Shown one piece after another: positions 24,124-33,535 of a DNA stretch of 45,910 nt; the stretch's first letter is position 1; every line of letters begins with the position of its first letter. A program made the translations under genes and the position numbers. Under the pieces are notes generated by a model. It searched no databases, was not told the DNA's origin, and saw only the letters and a program-made list of their open reading frames with translations. This DNA is from Bacillota bacterium. GTDB lineage: Bacteria; Bacillota; UBA4882; UBA8346. The DNA lies in assembly GCA_023435565.1 (NCBI GenBank), contig JAEYRN010000073.1, forward strand, positions 1 to 45,910, written 5' to 3'.

Positions 24124-25206
24124 GTGCGAATACTACATCGTTATGTATGGGATGAATATATTCAGCAATTTTTAGTATGCACTCTCGGATTTATGGCCTT
24201 AGGCATTGGTAAAATTGTTTTTGATTATAATGATCTATTTATCGGTTACCGTGTGACCCCGAAGTTGTTGGCTGTCCTGTTAGTTAATCAGTTACCATTA
24301 TTGTTAATGGATATTATTCCTGCTGCGGCTTTGTTCGGAGTTATTCTTTTCTTAGGTAGAATGCTCCGGGAACGTGAACTTGATGTGATTCGAACTAATG
24401 GGCTTAGTTTGATGATGATAATGGCCCCGGTATTTATAGGAATGTTTTTCATTTGTGTTGGCGCTTTTTTTTGGAATGACTATGTTGTACCATCAGCTAA
24501 TCACCGTTTTGAGGTTGAACTGCGCCGGATGTCGGTTAAACAAGATTTTCCTTTATTCCGTGAAAATGTTGTTTTTAAAGCACCCCAAAATCGGTTCATT
24601 TATTTAAAAAAGGTGGAGCGAAAAACCGGAATTATTGGAGGGATATTGATTATTGAAACTGGTTCCGGTGATAAATGGCCGCGAGTTATCACAGCAGAGA
24701 AAGGTAAAATGCAAAAAGGGATTTGGGAGTTAGAACAAGGTATAATTCATGAATTTGATAAAGATGGCGCCGTTAGGTCCGAACTTAAATTCAATAAAAT
24801 GGAATTAATGATGAACAAAGACTATCGGGGTTTTATTAGTGAAGAAAAAGGCCCTAATGAAATGCGGACTACGGAATTATTGGAAATGATCGATTTATAC
24901 AGGCGTAGCGGTCTAAATATACCGGCATATCAAGTATTCTATCAGTCCAAATTTTCCGATCCAATTATCTCTTTAATTTTGGTCTTTTTAGCAGCCCCTT
25001 TAACGATAGTAACGGGTCGTAATTCGCGCTGGATCGGTTTAGTCCTTTGTTTTTTAATAATTATGGGTTATTATACATTGCAAGTTATCGGAAGGACTAT
25101 GGGGATAAATAGTATTATTGCACCTTGGGCGGCGGCTTGGGTCCCTAATCTTTTCTTTTTAATAATCGGTATTTTCTTATTGATCAATACGGAACAATGG
25201 AAATAA
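24124..25206 (+). CDS. LptF/LptG-type LPS export permease
   Basis: 360 residues of the YjgP/YjgQ family: RYVWDEYIQQFLVCTLGFMA, six membrane segments (three before and three after a large periplasmic domain), and LLVNQLPLLLMDIIPAAALFGVI with the RERELDVIRTNGLS coupling-helix motif at about 95-110. It is half of the inner-membrane LPS extractor that works with LptB. Only one such gene is here; the partner permease and LptB must be elsewhere, or this protein forms a homodimer. F and G cannot be told apart from sequence alone. The GTG start at 24124 follows AAGAGG. Confidence 0.92.
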   Translation: MRILHRYVWDEYIQQFLVCTLGFMALGIGKIVFDYNDLFIGYRVTPKLLAVLLVNQLPLLLMDIIPAAALFGVILFLGRMLRERELDVIRTNGLSLMMIMAPVFIGMFFICVGAFFWNDYVVPSANHRFEVELRRMSVKQDFPLFRENVVFKAPQNRFIYLKKVERKTGIIGGILIIETGSGDKWPRVITAEKGKMQKGIWELEQGIIHEFDKDGAVRSELKFNKMELMMNKDYRGFISEEKGPNEMRTTELLEMIDLYRRSGLNIPAYQVFYQSKFSDPIISLILVFLAAPLTIVTGRNSRWIGLVLCFLIIMGYYTLQVIGRTMGINSIIAPWAAAWVPNLFFLIIGIFLLINTEQWK

Positions 25207-25216
25207 AGAGGTTATA

Positions 25217-27367
25217 ATGCGGTTTTTTCACTTTAGTGTGATTTTGATAGTCAGTCTACTACTTTTATCAACGAAAACCGTCCAAGCAGAAATGGTCCGG
25301 GTAACACTTAGCGCAGATGAAATATACTATGATTACGGTTCCAAACAGATTGAGGCCAAAGGTAATGTCCAAATAAGTTATAAAAAGACCAAGGTAGAGT
25401 CCGATCATGCAATTATTGATCATGAACAAAACATATTATTGGCCACCGGAAATGTGAAAGTAGTCAAGGAAGATGATGACTTCAACGGTGACCGTTTTTT
25501 ATATTATCTTGAGACGCAACAGGGCTGGGTCTTTCCAGTAGCAACCTTAATTACCGATGAAGAGCTTGAGAAGCCCGTATTCTTGACAGCTAAAGAAGCA
25601 TTTATGAAGGGAGAAGAAATATTATTTAAAAAAACTTTTTTAACCGGTTGCGATTTAGAGAAACCACACTATCATTTTACATCTAGTAAAGTTGAATATT
25701 TACCCGGTGATATAATTAAATTATACCATACTGTATATTGGGAACATACAATACCATTATTCTATTTTCCAGTTTTTTTCATTTCCTTAAAGGAAGATAG
25801 TAATGATTTTGGTGTAGAAGTCGGTTGGAACGAATATGATGGATGGTGGATTCTAAGTTGGTACACCTATTATTTTAATGCTGATAATTCCTTAATGGTT
25901 CGTAATAAGACTACGGAACATGGGGTTGACCGTTGGGAGCTTCATTATAATAATGAAATATCAACAACCCGAAAGTTTACCGGGGTCTTTGAACTTGCCG
26001 ATAATGATAAAATTGGCAATCCTAACGAGGATTACCGTGCCGGTTTTAGATTTGAAGATCAGACCCATCCGAAGCTAAATTATGAAACAACTTTAGATAA
26101 TTGGCGTCGATATACTGATACCGGAGAAACATATATTGAAAATGAGTATAATTTTACTTTAAGAGGGCAATCGCCGTATCCATTTTTAGCATTGGATTAC
26201 GACGTTTTTGGAATGGAAAACAAGAAGCAAATCAATATTCAGGAAAGTTGGCGGCATAATTTTGACTCAACAACAAGTTTTTCCTTAAGCGGAAGATGGT
26301 TTTATAACGAGTTGAGTCCAAATGCAATAACCGGGGAGCCTAGTCAAAGTTATACTTATAATTCCAGTTTCGATAAGCGATGGGACTGGTCTCAGCTTTC
26401 AGTTAAAGCACAAGAATCGAGAACACTGGGTTATTCCAGCGAAAACGTAATTCCTGATATAACCTATACTATTCCCAAATGGGATTTACCATTAATCGAG
26501 GATGTAAAAATAGTAACCCAGTATACTGATAAAGAAAGGTACAACGGAGCTACCGACCAGACAACCGAAGGGGAACGATTAGGTATAGATCTTGAAAAAA
26601 CCAATAATCTTTGGGCAAAAGGAAGTTTGAATCTTTCTAATAAAGCTTATTACCGTTTTCGAGAATATTTGGTTGATGAAGTAATAACCGATATGAACGC
26701 GTTAACTGAAGAAATGAATCTGACCAATACATTTACCGATGAACTATCATCAACTATAACCCTTGGTTATACCGAGGTGCGTGGAGAGAATAACACTTTT
26801 TTTAATGAAAATATCTTGCCAGGGGCTGAAGTTTGGAATTCTTGGAATTGGAGAAGCCAGCACCTTAGCGTCAATTTGAAGACGGGGTATAATTTTGAAA
26901 TTAAATATGCCCACCCGGTAAGTTTTGACACGTCATGGACTTCGGATACTACCAGAGTTAGTTTGCGTACGGAATATCATTGGGATAACGGTCCCGATTA
27001 TCAAGTCGGTTTAGGACAGACAAGTTTGGAGGTTAGTTCAGACCCTAAGCAAAATTGGCATCTTAGGTTAATGATGAGTTATGACTTTTGGGAACAGATT
27101 TGGTGGAGTAAAATAATGGATGTTCAAGCAACTCAACAAATTGGTGATAATTGGAAAATAAAACTGGAAGCCATTTATGATATGTTTATCGATGATTTCT
27201 CTCATGCTAATGCTAGTTTAATTTATCATTGGCACTGCCGGGAATTTGAATTTCATTATGACTGGATTGAACAAGAATATTGGGTTGGAATGAGATTCGA
27301 TTTCTATCCGAAATTACAACTGAGGAACAATGATAATCCCTGGGAGTTTTTAAATTATGAATATTAA
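25217..27367 (+). CDS. lptD: LPS-assembly outer-membrane protein LptD
   Basis: 716 residues with a signal peptide (about 1-24, ILIVSLLLLSTKTVQA). The OstA/jelly-roll part (about 28-150: VTLSADEIYYDYGSKQIEAK, GNVQISYKKTKVES) is followed by the LptD barrel domain starting near LYHTVYWEHTIPLFYFPVFF and rich in aromatic beta strands to the end. It inserts LPS in the outer leaflet with LptE; no LptE is seen here. Cysteines are few, so the E. coli disulfide pattern is not conserved. It is adjacent to the permease (10 bases) and overlaps lptC by 11 bases. Confidence 0.9.
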   Translation: MRFFHFSVILIVSLLLLSTKTVQAEMVRVTLSADEIYYDYGSKQIEAKGNVQISYKKTKVESDHAIIDHEQNILLATGNVKVVKEDDDFNGDRFLYYLETQQGWVFPVATLITDEELEKPVFLTAKEAFMKGEEILFKKTFLTGCDLEKPHYHFTSSKVEYLPGDIIKLYHTVYWEHTIPLFYFPVFFISLKEDSNDFGVEVGWNEYDGWWILSWYTYYFNADNSLMVRNKTTEHGVDRWELHYNNEISTTRKFTGVFELADNDKIGNPNEDYRAGFRFEDQTHPKLNYETTLDNWRRYTDTGETYIENEYNFTLRGQSPYPFLALDYDVFGMENKKQINIQESWRHNFDSTTSFSLSGRWFYNELSPNAITGEPSQSYTYNSSFDKRWDWSQLSVKAQESRTLGYSSENVIPDITYTIPKWDLPLIEDVKIVTQYTDKERYNGATDQTTEGERLGIDLEKTNNLWAKGSLNLSNKAYYRFREYLVDEVITDMNALTEEMNLTNTFTDELSSTITLGYTEVRGENNTFFNENILPGAEVWNSWNWRSQHLSVNLKTGYNFEIKYAHPVSFDTSWTSDTTRVSLRTEYHWDNGPDYQVGLGQTSLEVSSDPKQNWHLRLMMSYDFWEQIWWSKIMDVQATQQIGDNWKIKLEAIYDMFIDDFSHANASLIYHWHCREFEFHYDWIEQEYWVGMRFDFYPKLQLRNNDNPWEFLNYEY

Positions 27368-28001
27368 TAAAAGGTGTATAATAGCCATTCCGATTATTGG
27401 AGGGATAATCCTCTTAGGTTATTTTGGCGGTTGGTGGGAAATATTTTATAAGAAACCGGAGAAACTTCCGAATTCGATCCAACCAAATAAACCGTCTTCG
27501 GTGATGTATAACGGCGAACTTAATGGCTGGAAAGATCATAAGTTGGCATGGGCAATCGGCGCGGTAAAGATTTGGGAATCATCGGACTCAAACCATGTTT
27601 ATTTTGAAGATATTCATCGTGGTATAATTTATACCGATAATGATGGAAAGATTAATTTTAAGGCAAAATGGGCCCGCTGGGAAAAGGCTAAAGAAGAGTT
27701 GAATATCAGCGGGGGAATGGAAGCCGGACGGGATGACGAACATTTTACCACGAGTGAAGCTGTCATGAAATATAAGACAGAAGAAATGTATTGTCCGACC
27801 GAAGTCCAATATTATGAAAAAGACTTAGAAGCCAGGGCAGACAAGATGACAATGAATTTTAAGAAAGAAGAAATCTTATTGGAAGGAAACGTAGAATTGA
27901 ACCAAAAAGGAGACATAATCCTTTCTGAAGGCTTAATTTTTTGGAGAGACGTTAAAAAATTTGAACTAATTAAACCAAGAGAGGCCATAATCCAACCATG
28001 A
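27357..28001 (+). CDS. lptC: LPS export protein LptC
   Basis: 214 residues with a single N-terminal membrane segment (about 8-25, IAIPIIGGIILLGYFGGWW) and a periplasmic jelly-roll (GELNGWKDHKLAWAIGAVKI, IIYTDNDGKINFKAKWARW, LEARADKMTMNFKKEEILLEG). It links the inner-membrane permease to LptA. Start and stop overlap its neighbours (11 bases with lptD, ATGA with lptA), which shows tight co-translation. Length is near the usual 190-210. Confidence 0.88.
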   Translation: MNINKRCIIAIPIIGGIILLGYFGGWWEIFYKKPEKLPNSIQPNKPSSVMYNGELNGWKDHKLAWAIGAVKIWESSDSNHVYFEDIHRGIIYTDNDGKINFKAKWARWEKAKEELNISGGMEAGRDDEHFTTSEAVMKYKTEEMYCPTEVQYYEKDLEARADKMTMNFKKEEILLEGNVELNQKGDIILSEGLIFWRDVKKFELIKPREAIIQP

Positions 28002-28660
28002 GCCGTTATTGGATTTGTTTATTTTTTCTTTTTGTTTTTAGTCTCACAATTAAAGTCGTTGCAGAGGAAGTCAGAGTTACAGGGAATAAAGTATGGGGCG
28101 ACACAGATAAAAAAATAAACTTCCTTGAAGGGGATGTTCGTTTTGTTCAGGGTTCTACGATAATTACTACTGAGAAAGCCCGGGTGGATTTAGACCAAAA
28201 TAGCGCTGTCTTTGAAGAAAATGTAAAGTTGACTCACCCTGAGGTTACTATCAAATCCGATACTTTGGAATATGATCTGAAAAAAAAAGTTGGGACCTTT
28301 AAGACGAAAGTAGTAATGAATCGAATTAAAACTAAGGCAACCAAAGATCAAAAGGCAAAAGATCCTTTTAAATTGTTGACCGAACAGTTATATTTTGAAA
28401 ATGATACTAAAAATTTTTCTGCCCAAAACGGCCGTATTGAACATAAGGATTTTACCGGGGAAGCCGACATAATTGATTATAATGATAAATTGCAAGAATT
28501 GTCCTTGAGAGATAATGCGAAGCTAATCAGACCCAAGGGTGAGATAATCAAAGGAAAGTTGATTGTAATCAATGTATCTGATAAAAGTTTTATAGTGACC
28601 GATTCGGTTGATATGGAATTTGAGGTGGAGGAGGAAGAAACGAACTCGGGGGAAAAATAA
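27998..28660 (+). CDS. lptA: LPS transport periplasmic protein LptA
   Basis: 220 residues. The signal peptide ends about residue 22 (IKVVA). An OstA/LptA jelly-roll follows: VTGNKVWGDTDKKINFLEGD, STIITTEKARVDLDQNSAVF, TIKSDTLEYDLKKKVGTF, FTGEADIIDYNDKLQEL. It builds the periplasmic bridge that carries LPS from LptC to LptD. It overlaps lptC by 4 bases, and its tail is acidic (EVEEEETNSGEK). It is the last gene of the Lpt transcript; 67 bases separate it from the YprB-like gene. Confidence 0.9.
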   Translation: MSRYWICLFFLFVFSLTIKVVAEEVRVTGNKVWGDTDKKINFLEGDVRFVQGSTIITTEKARVDLDQNSAVFEENVKLTHPEVTIKSDTLEYDLKKKVGTFKTKVVMNRIKTKATKDQKAKDPFKLLTEQLYFENDTKNFSAQNGRIEHKDFTGEADIIDYNDKLQELSLRDNAKLIRPKGEIIKGKLIVINVSDKSFIVTDSVDMEFEVEEEETNSGEK

Positions 28661-28727
28661 TAAATTACAAATTATAGAATGAAATCTATTAAATCACTCC
28701 GCTGTTTAATAGGTTGGGAGGATAGAT

Positions 28728-29621
28728 ATGCCCTTTGTCTTTTCCGATGCGGCAACATCCGGGGACGGATGGGAATTGAAACTTTTAAATGAGCGCCAAA
28801 TATCCAACCAATTCGGAGCTCTAGAATTGATCGAACTTCGGACGGAAAATGTTAACTTTGTATTTCCAAAGGAAGAATCGCTTGAGAGAGACCTACAATT
28901 AATCTATGGTATCGGACCGGCCACTATCTGCAAATTAAATGAAACAGGTTATAATACTATTAGTGACTTGACGCGACATTCAAAGTGGGGTAAAGCGGCT
29001 GTCGAGGTTTTAAGAATTATCAGAACAAAAGACTATGGCAGGTTGGTCCGATATGGGGCTTCCGATCTTCAGTTATTGAGTTTCTTCAAACCGGAGGAGA
29101 TTATTTTTATTGATATTGAAACTCTGGGTCTTTATTATATTCATCCGGTGTTTTTAGTGGGGATGCTATCCTTTAAAGATGGACAAGGGGAGGTACATCA
29201 ACTATTAGCTAGAAATCCAATTGAAGAAAAAGCACTCCTTCTTGAAACCATTAACCGAATTAAACAGGCGGCCATTATTGTCAGTTTTAACGGGCGTAGT
29301 TTTGATGTCCCTTATTTAAAGGGCAGAATGAGATTTCAAGGCATAAATGATGAATTTGATGCTTTTCATTTTGATTTACTCCGGCAAACCAGGAAGAATT
29401 ATCGTTCCCAACTTCCTAATTGCCGTTTGTTAACAATTGAGCGTTATTTGTTTAATCAGGAACGAATTGACGACCTTCCCGGTTCACAAGTAGCCGAATA
29501 TTATCAGCGCTATTTGGACATGGAAGACAGGGGCTATTTGAATCCAATCTTAGAACATAACGCATGTGACCTTTTGACCATGGCAAAATTACTTGGATTA
29601 ATTACTAGAGTAGAAAATTAA
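28728..29621 (+). CDS. YprB-like RNase H-fold exonuclease with helix-hairpin-helix
   Basis: 297 residues. A helix-hairpin-helix (LQLIYGIGPATICKLNETGY, about 57-76) precedes a DEDD-type RNase H-like domain: FIDIETLGLYY (Asp129, Glu131), IIVSFNGRSFDVPYLKGR with the second Asp, and HNACDLLTM with the last Asp. This is the YprB_RNaseH-like family, often fused or adjacent to helicases; no helicase is nearby. The exact substrate is not known. ATG 28728 follows GGGAGGA. It starts a run with the YhaM-like gene. Confidence 0.85.
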   Translation: MPFVFSDAATSGDGWELKLLNERQISNQFGALELIELRTENVNFVFPKEESLERDLQLIYGIGPATICKLNETGYNTISDLTRHSKWGKAAVEVLRIIRTKDYGRLVRYGASDLQLLSFFKPEEIIFIDIETLGLYYIHPVFLVGMLSFKDGQGEVHQLLARNPIEEKALLLETINRIKQAAIIVSFNGRSFDVPYLKGRMRFQGINDEFDAFHFDLLRQTRKNYRSQLPNCRLLTIERYLFNQERIDDLPGSQVAEYYQRYLDMEDRGYLNPILEHNACDLLTMAKLLGLITRVEN

Positions 29622-29658
29622 TTCAACTTATATCCAAATTACCGGAGGTGAGTTAAGA

Positions 29659-30669
29659 TTGGTAATTAAAGAAATAACTGGAAATAAGCCAGTATCCGGG
29701 GAATATTTAATTGTGGAAAACCAGTTACGTACCGCTAAAAACGGCAGCAATTATTTGGCATTAAAAATTGCCGATCAAACAGGAGAAATGGCCGCTAAGG
29801 TATGGGATGCCGATGAATCATTATTTCAAAAACTGGAAGTTGGTAAAATAATTGAGCTACGCAATATTCAGCCCAAGAGCTTTAAAGACCAAGTTCAACT
29901 TGAATGGGAAGGCAAAAATATTGATGCTTTTAGTTTAGTGCCGGATTCTGATGCCGATTATAGTAAATTTCTACCTCATGCGCCGGGTAATTTATCGGAA
30001 CATTGGGATTATATTGTCAATACTATTAAGGGGATTAACGAAACTTCTTTAAAAAAAATACTTAACTTATTTTTTAACGATCAGGAATTTGTAAATATGT
30101 TCATTAAAGTTCCGGCGGCTTTAAAAAGGCATCATGTATATATCGGCGGGTTACTAGAACATACCGCTGGAGTTACCAAACTTAGCCAGGCAGCAGCAGA
30201 TTATTATCCGATGGTTAACAAAGATTTACTGCTGACCGGTGCAATTTTACATGATATTGGTAAGATTAGAACCTATAAAATCGAACGGGGTTTTGACGGG
30301 ACGGATCAGGGTAAACTCATCGGCCATTTGGTATTAGGAGTAAATATGATCGAGCAGGCAATTTTTGATTTATTCGGGAATCGGGCGGAAGATATAGGGG
30401 ATCCTATTTTATTGAGTTTGGTCCATTTGCTTGTAAGCCATCATGGGATTATGGAATGGGGATCGCCAGTGGAACCATTAACATTGGAAGCTTGTATTTT
30501 GCACCATGCCGATAATATGGATGCCCAAGTTACCAAGTTTTTGACCATTATCCATAACCAAAATCATGATAATACTTGGGCAGCCTTTGATCCGGGGTTA
30601 GGTAGGTCTGTTTATTTGAGAGGTCTTAATGCCAAAGAAAAACATGACGATCTTTTAGAAGGAGCATAA
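29659..30669 (+). CDS. YhaM-like 3'-5' exoribonuclease (OB plus HD domains)
   Basis: 336 residues. An OB-fold nucleic-acid-binding domain (about 18-95, YLALKIADQTGEMAAKVWDA) is followed by an HD domain: HHVYIGGLLEHTAGVTKL, then LLTGAILHDIGKIRTYK with the HD pair, and HHG (about 265). YhaM degrades RNA and single-stranded DNA from the 3' end using metal. The TTG start at 29659 follows GGAGGTGAG. It lies 37 bases after the YprB-like gene and 4 bases before the membrane protein, so the group is one operon. Confidence 0.9.
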   Translation: MVIKEITGNKPVSGEYLIVENQLRTAKNGSNYLALKIADQTGEMAAKVWDADESLFQKLEVGKIIELRNIQPKSFKDQVQLEWEGKNIDAFSLVPDSDADYSKFLPHAPGNLSEHWDYIVNTIKGINETSLKKILNLFFNDQEFVNMFIKVPAALKRHHVYIGGLLEHTAGVTKLSQAAADYYPMVNKDLLLTGAILHDIGKIRTYKIERGFDGTDQGKLIGHLVLGVNMIEQAIFDLFGNRAEDIGDPILLSLVHLLVSHHGIMEWGSPVEPLTLEACILHHADNMDAQVTKFLTIIHNQNHDNTWAAFDPGLGRSVYLRGLNAKEKHDDLLEGA

Positions 30670-30673
30670 TAAA

Positions 30674-31282
30674 ATGAGTGCTGCGTTTAAGGTTTTTATC
30701 TATCTTTTAACTTTTGGGATCGGATTTGTGGTTCAAAACTTAACCCGGTGGTCACCTTGGTTAAACCTGGTCATTTCTTTTTTGTTAATTTTACTTATTC
30801 CGCCAAACTGGAGTGTAGGGTTAGTGGTAGGAATTTGGATCGCCTGTGCTTATTTCACTTTTAATCCGGACCTTGATCGTCTCGAACTGTTAAAAGGATT
30901 TAGTTGGTACAAAGTATTCTTTAGTTCATTGTGGACTTTTATGGGTTTTATATTAACACTATCCTTGGTTTGGAAATTGAAGGTATCAGGTAATTTGCTG
31001 GTATCCCAAAGGGAATTCTTGGCTTGGACGTTTCTGGTATTAATTGAGGCATGCCAATACCGAGTAATTGCTAAACTTTCACCGGTTTTACATCGGATTC
31101 CATTAGGTTATGGGATTGCATTCTTTAACTTTTTAATGTTGCTATATTGGTTATACCAGTTTGGTCTCCCGTTAATGTTAATGGCCTTGGTTACCCTGGT
31201 GATTCTTAATCCGTTATTTTTGGTATTCGTTGACCTTCAGGTTGGGACCAGCGGGGACCCTTATTTGAGGCGAAACGGATGA
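30674..31282 (+). CDS. Multi-pass membrane protein of unknown function
   Basis: 202 residues with about six membrane segments (VFIYLLTFGIGFVVQNL; LNLVISFLLILLIPP; VGLVVGIWIACAYFTF; FSSLWTFMGFILTLSLV; LAWTFLVLIEACQYRVI; AFFNFLMLLYWLYQFGL and on). I recognise no family and see no catalytic motif. It starts 4 bases after the YhaM stop with GAAGGAG inside the previous gene, and its last 4 bases overlap mtaB (ATGA), so it is translationally coupled to both. Confidence 0.65.
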   Translation: MSAAFKVFIYLLTFGIGFVVQNLTRWSPWLNLVISFLLILLIPPNWSVGLVVGIWIACAYFTFNPDLDRLELLKGFSWYKVFFSSLWTFMGFILTLSLVWKLKVSGNLLVSQREFLAWTFLVLIEACQYRVIAKLSPVLHRIPLGYGIAFFNFLMLLYWLYQFGLPLMLMALVTLVILNPLFLVFVDLQVGTSGDPYLRRNG

Positions 31283-32571
31283 AGATTGCTTTTCACACCT
31301 TGGGCTGTAAGGTTAATCAGAATGATACGGAAAGTCTGGCATCGATGTTCCGTGAACGAGGACATGATATCGTATCTTTTGAAGAGCCTGTTGATGTGTA
31401 TATTATTAATACTTGCTCGGTCACTAATTTGGGTGAACGGAAGTCGCGACAAATTATCCGCAAGGCGACTGGTGCTATCCCGCAACCTGTAGTAGTGGTT
31501 ACCGGATGTTACGCTCAAACCTCGCCGGAAGATGTTGCCGGAATAGCAGGGGTCAATTTGGTAGTAGGTATGGCCGAACGCCCACAATTGGTCAAGCTAG
31601 TAGAGGAATACTTTAAAGACCGCCAAAACAAGGTTAGAGTGAGTGACGTTGGTTTGGAAAAATTCTGGACCAAGCTTCCGGTAAGTCACTCTAGTGAGCG
31701 GACCCGGTCAACTTTAAAAGTACAAGAGGGGTGCGATCAATTCTGTTCCTATTGTATCATCCCTTTAGCGCGGGGAAGAATTCGAAGTTTACCGTTAAAC
31801 GAAGCTGTTGGTGAATTCACCGCTTTAGTAGCTGGTGGTTATCGTGAGATTGTCTTGACCGGGATTCATTTGGGAGCTTATGGCAAAGATTTGGGACTGA
31901 CATTGGCTGATTTATTGAAGGAGTTACTAAGGATTCCGGGTGATTTCCGAATTAGGTTGGGTTCAATTGAACCCAATGATTTTGACGAAAATTTGATTGA
32001 AATGATAATTAATAATAAACGTATTTGTCAGTATTTACATATTCCATTGCAAAGCGGGAGCGACCATATTTTAAAACTAATGAATCGTCACTATTCTTTA
32101 AAGTACTATCATGATCTTTTAAAAAGGATCCGTTCGAAGAACCCCTTAATTGCTATTGGAACGGATTTGATTGTCGGATTTCCGGGAGAGACGGAACAAG
32201 ACTTTATAGAGATTTGTCAATTTTTAGAGGAGGAAGCATTTAGCAGGGTTCATGTATTTCGGTTCTCCCCTCGAAAAGGTACTGCAGCGGCAACATTTCC
32301 GGGAAGAATTCCCGGGCAGGTCCAAGAAGCACGAAGTAAAAAGGTCCAAGAAATCGCGACTAAAACTAGTTTGGATTATGCCTGTAGGTTTATGGGTAAA
32401 TATGTGGAAGTGCTGTTCGAAGAGAAGACTGCTACCGGATGGACCGGGTTGTCCGGTGAATATTTGCGGGCTGAAATAGCTACGGACGCGGATTTAAAAA
32501 ATAAACTAACAAAAGTTTTAATAACTGAAATTTCAGGGAATATTTTAAAAGGGACTTATTTTTTATATTAA
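31279..32571 (+). CDS. mtaB: tRNA t6A37 methylthiotransferase MtaB
   Basis: 430 residues. The N-terminal MTTase domain (TLGCKVNQNDTESLASMF; INTCSVTNLGERKSRQ; VTGCYAQ, with three Cys for one cluster) is followed by the radical-SAM domain with CDQFCSYCIIPLARGRIRS (CxxxCxxC). A C-terminal TRAM-like part (about 370-430) is present. The QNDTE form matches MtaB rather than MiaB or RimO. It makes ms2t6A in the anticodon loop of ANN-decoding tRNAs, using two FeS clusters and SAM. It is co-translated with the upstream membrane protein, with HinT next. Confidence 0.93.
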   Translation: MKIAFHTLGCKVNQNDTESLASMFRERGHDIVSFEEPVDVYIINTCSVTNLGERKSRQIIRKATGAIPQPVVVVTGCYAQTSPEDVAGIAGVNLVVGMAERPQLVKLVEEYFKDRQNKVRVSDVGLEKFWTKLPVSHSSERTRSTLKVQEGCDQFCSYCIIPLARGRIRSLPLNEAVGEFTALVAGGYREIVLTGIHLGAYGKDLGLTLADLLKELLRIPGDFRIRLGSIEPNDFDENLIEMIINNKRICQYLHIPLQSGSDHILKLMNRHYSLKYYHDLLKRIRSKNPLIAIGTDLIVGFPGETEQDFIEICQFLEEEAFSRVHVFRFSPRKGTAAATFPGRIPGQVQEARSKKVQEIATKTSLDYACRFMGKYVEVLFEEKTATGWTGLSGEYLRAEIATDADLKNKLTKVLITEISGNILKGTYFLY

Positions 32572-32659
32572 TAAAAATCATAAATCGGAGTAATCGATAA
32601 ATTTTTTGGAGGAATTTAAAATATCTTGTCGAAATATGCGGGGTAAGGGAGAGTAGGTT

Positions 32660-33004
32660 ATGTCCGATTGTTTGTTTTGTAAGATAATAAATGGGGAGAT
32701 ACCCAGTAAAGTTATCTATGAGAATGAAGCGATAATGATTTTTAAAGATATCGCTCCGGTTGCTCCTACTCACTGGCTTGCAATCCCCAAACAACATATA
32801 GATAATATTGGTGACCCACGGCTAATTGAAGGGGATCTCTTACAATCATTATTTACAGCAATTCAACATGTTTCAAAAGCCGAAGGTTTAACGAAAAACG
32901 GGTTTAGAGTAGTTGTCAATTACGGACAGGATGCCGGAGAGGCAGTACCCCATTTGCATTTCCATTTGATTGCCGGGCGAAAGTTAGATTGGCCTCCGGG
33001 CTAA
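32660..33004 (+). CDS. hinT: HIT-family (HinT) purine nucleoside phosphoramidase
   Basis: 114 residues, near the family's usual length. It contains CLFCKIINGEIPS with a CxxC, and the histidine triad VPHLHFHLIAGR near residues 96-106. It hydrolyses AMP-lysine-type phosphoramidates. ATG 32660 follows GGGAGAG. It lies between mtaB and rpsU, a common Firmicutes neighbourhood, so no special role is implied. Confidence 0.93.
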   Translation: MSDCLFCKIINGEIPSKVIYENEAIMIFKDIAPVAPTHWLAIPKQHIDNIGDPRLIEGDLLQSLFTAIQHVSKAEGLTKNGFRVVVNYGQDAGEAVPHLHFHLIAGRKLDWPPG

Positions 33005-33006
33005 TA

Positions 33007-33036
33007 TTGACAATATAGGGTTCAATGTAGTAAAAT
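33007..33036 (+). promoter_or_regulatory. Promoter of rpsU
   Basis: TTGACA (33007-33012), 18-bp spacer, TAAAAT (33031-33036), about 80 bases before the rpsU start. Confidence 0.7.
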
Positions 33037-33116
33037 ATTTAATTAAGATTGTGTTATTCGAACCGGACACTGCAAACGGGTCATCGGGAGGAAGCAGTGG
33101 AGGGGAGGGAAGTATA

Positions 33117-33302
33117 TTGGCGGCTGAAGTTAAAATTGGAAAAAATGAATCTTTAGATAATGCTTTACGGCGTTTTAAAAGGGAATGCCAAGTTTCTGGC
33201 ATTTTAGCTGAAGTACGCAAACGGGAGCACTATGAAAAACCCAGTGTGCGTAGGAAGAAAAAGTCAGAGGCAGCAAGAAAACGAAAATCTTTTAAAAAAT
33301 AA
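33117..33302 (+). CDS. rpsU: 30S ribosomal protein bS21
   Basis: 61 residues from TTG 33117, fixed by GGAGGGGAGG just upstream. The earlier in-frame start at 33051 would add a Gly/Ser-rich stretch that is really the untranslated leader. The sequence has the bS21 core AEVKIGKNESLDNALRRFKR, then a basic tail RRKKKSEAARKRKSFKK. It binds near the 3' end of 16S rRNA in the small subunit. It has its own promoter and tandem terminators. Confidence 0.95.
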   Translation: MAAEVKIGKNESLDNALRRFKRECQVSGILAEVRKREHYEKPSVRRKKKSEAARKRKSFKK

Positions 33303-33311
33303 GCAATAAAC

Positions 33312-33402
33312 ACCCGTCATATTGACGGGTTTTTATTTAATTTTTCGTTTATGTTTTTTTATGAATCTTATCCCGAATGTATACGGGATACATTTTTTTT
33401 TT
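33312..33402 (+). terminator. Tandem terminators after rpsU
   Basis: First: ACCCGTCA / TGACGGGT with loop TAT and TTTT (33312-33334). Second: TATCCCG / CGGGATA (33369-33390) with a ten-T run. Confidence 0.9.
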
Positions 33403-33535
33403 AAAAGGGAATAAAGTTTTGGTGTTGAATAATATGAAAATTAATATAGATAGAGTTTTAGTTTAAGGTCCAGATTTCAAGGTTTTTGAGGATTATCAAT
33501 TCTTGACCTTCGACTTTGACTAATGTTATGAGGGG

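Noticed and set aside
33051..33116. N-terminal Gly/Ser extension of bS21
   Set aside because: It covers the leader and SD of rpsU. bS21 starts at the TTG 33117 motif.
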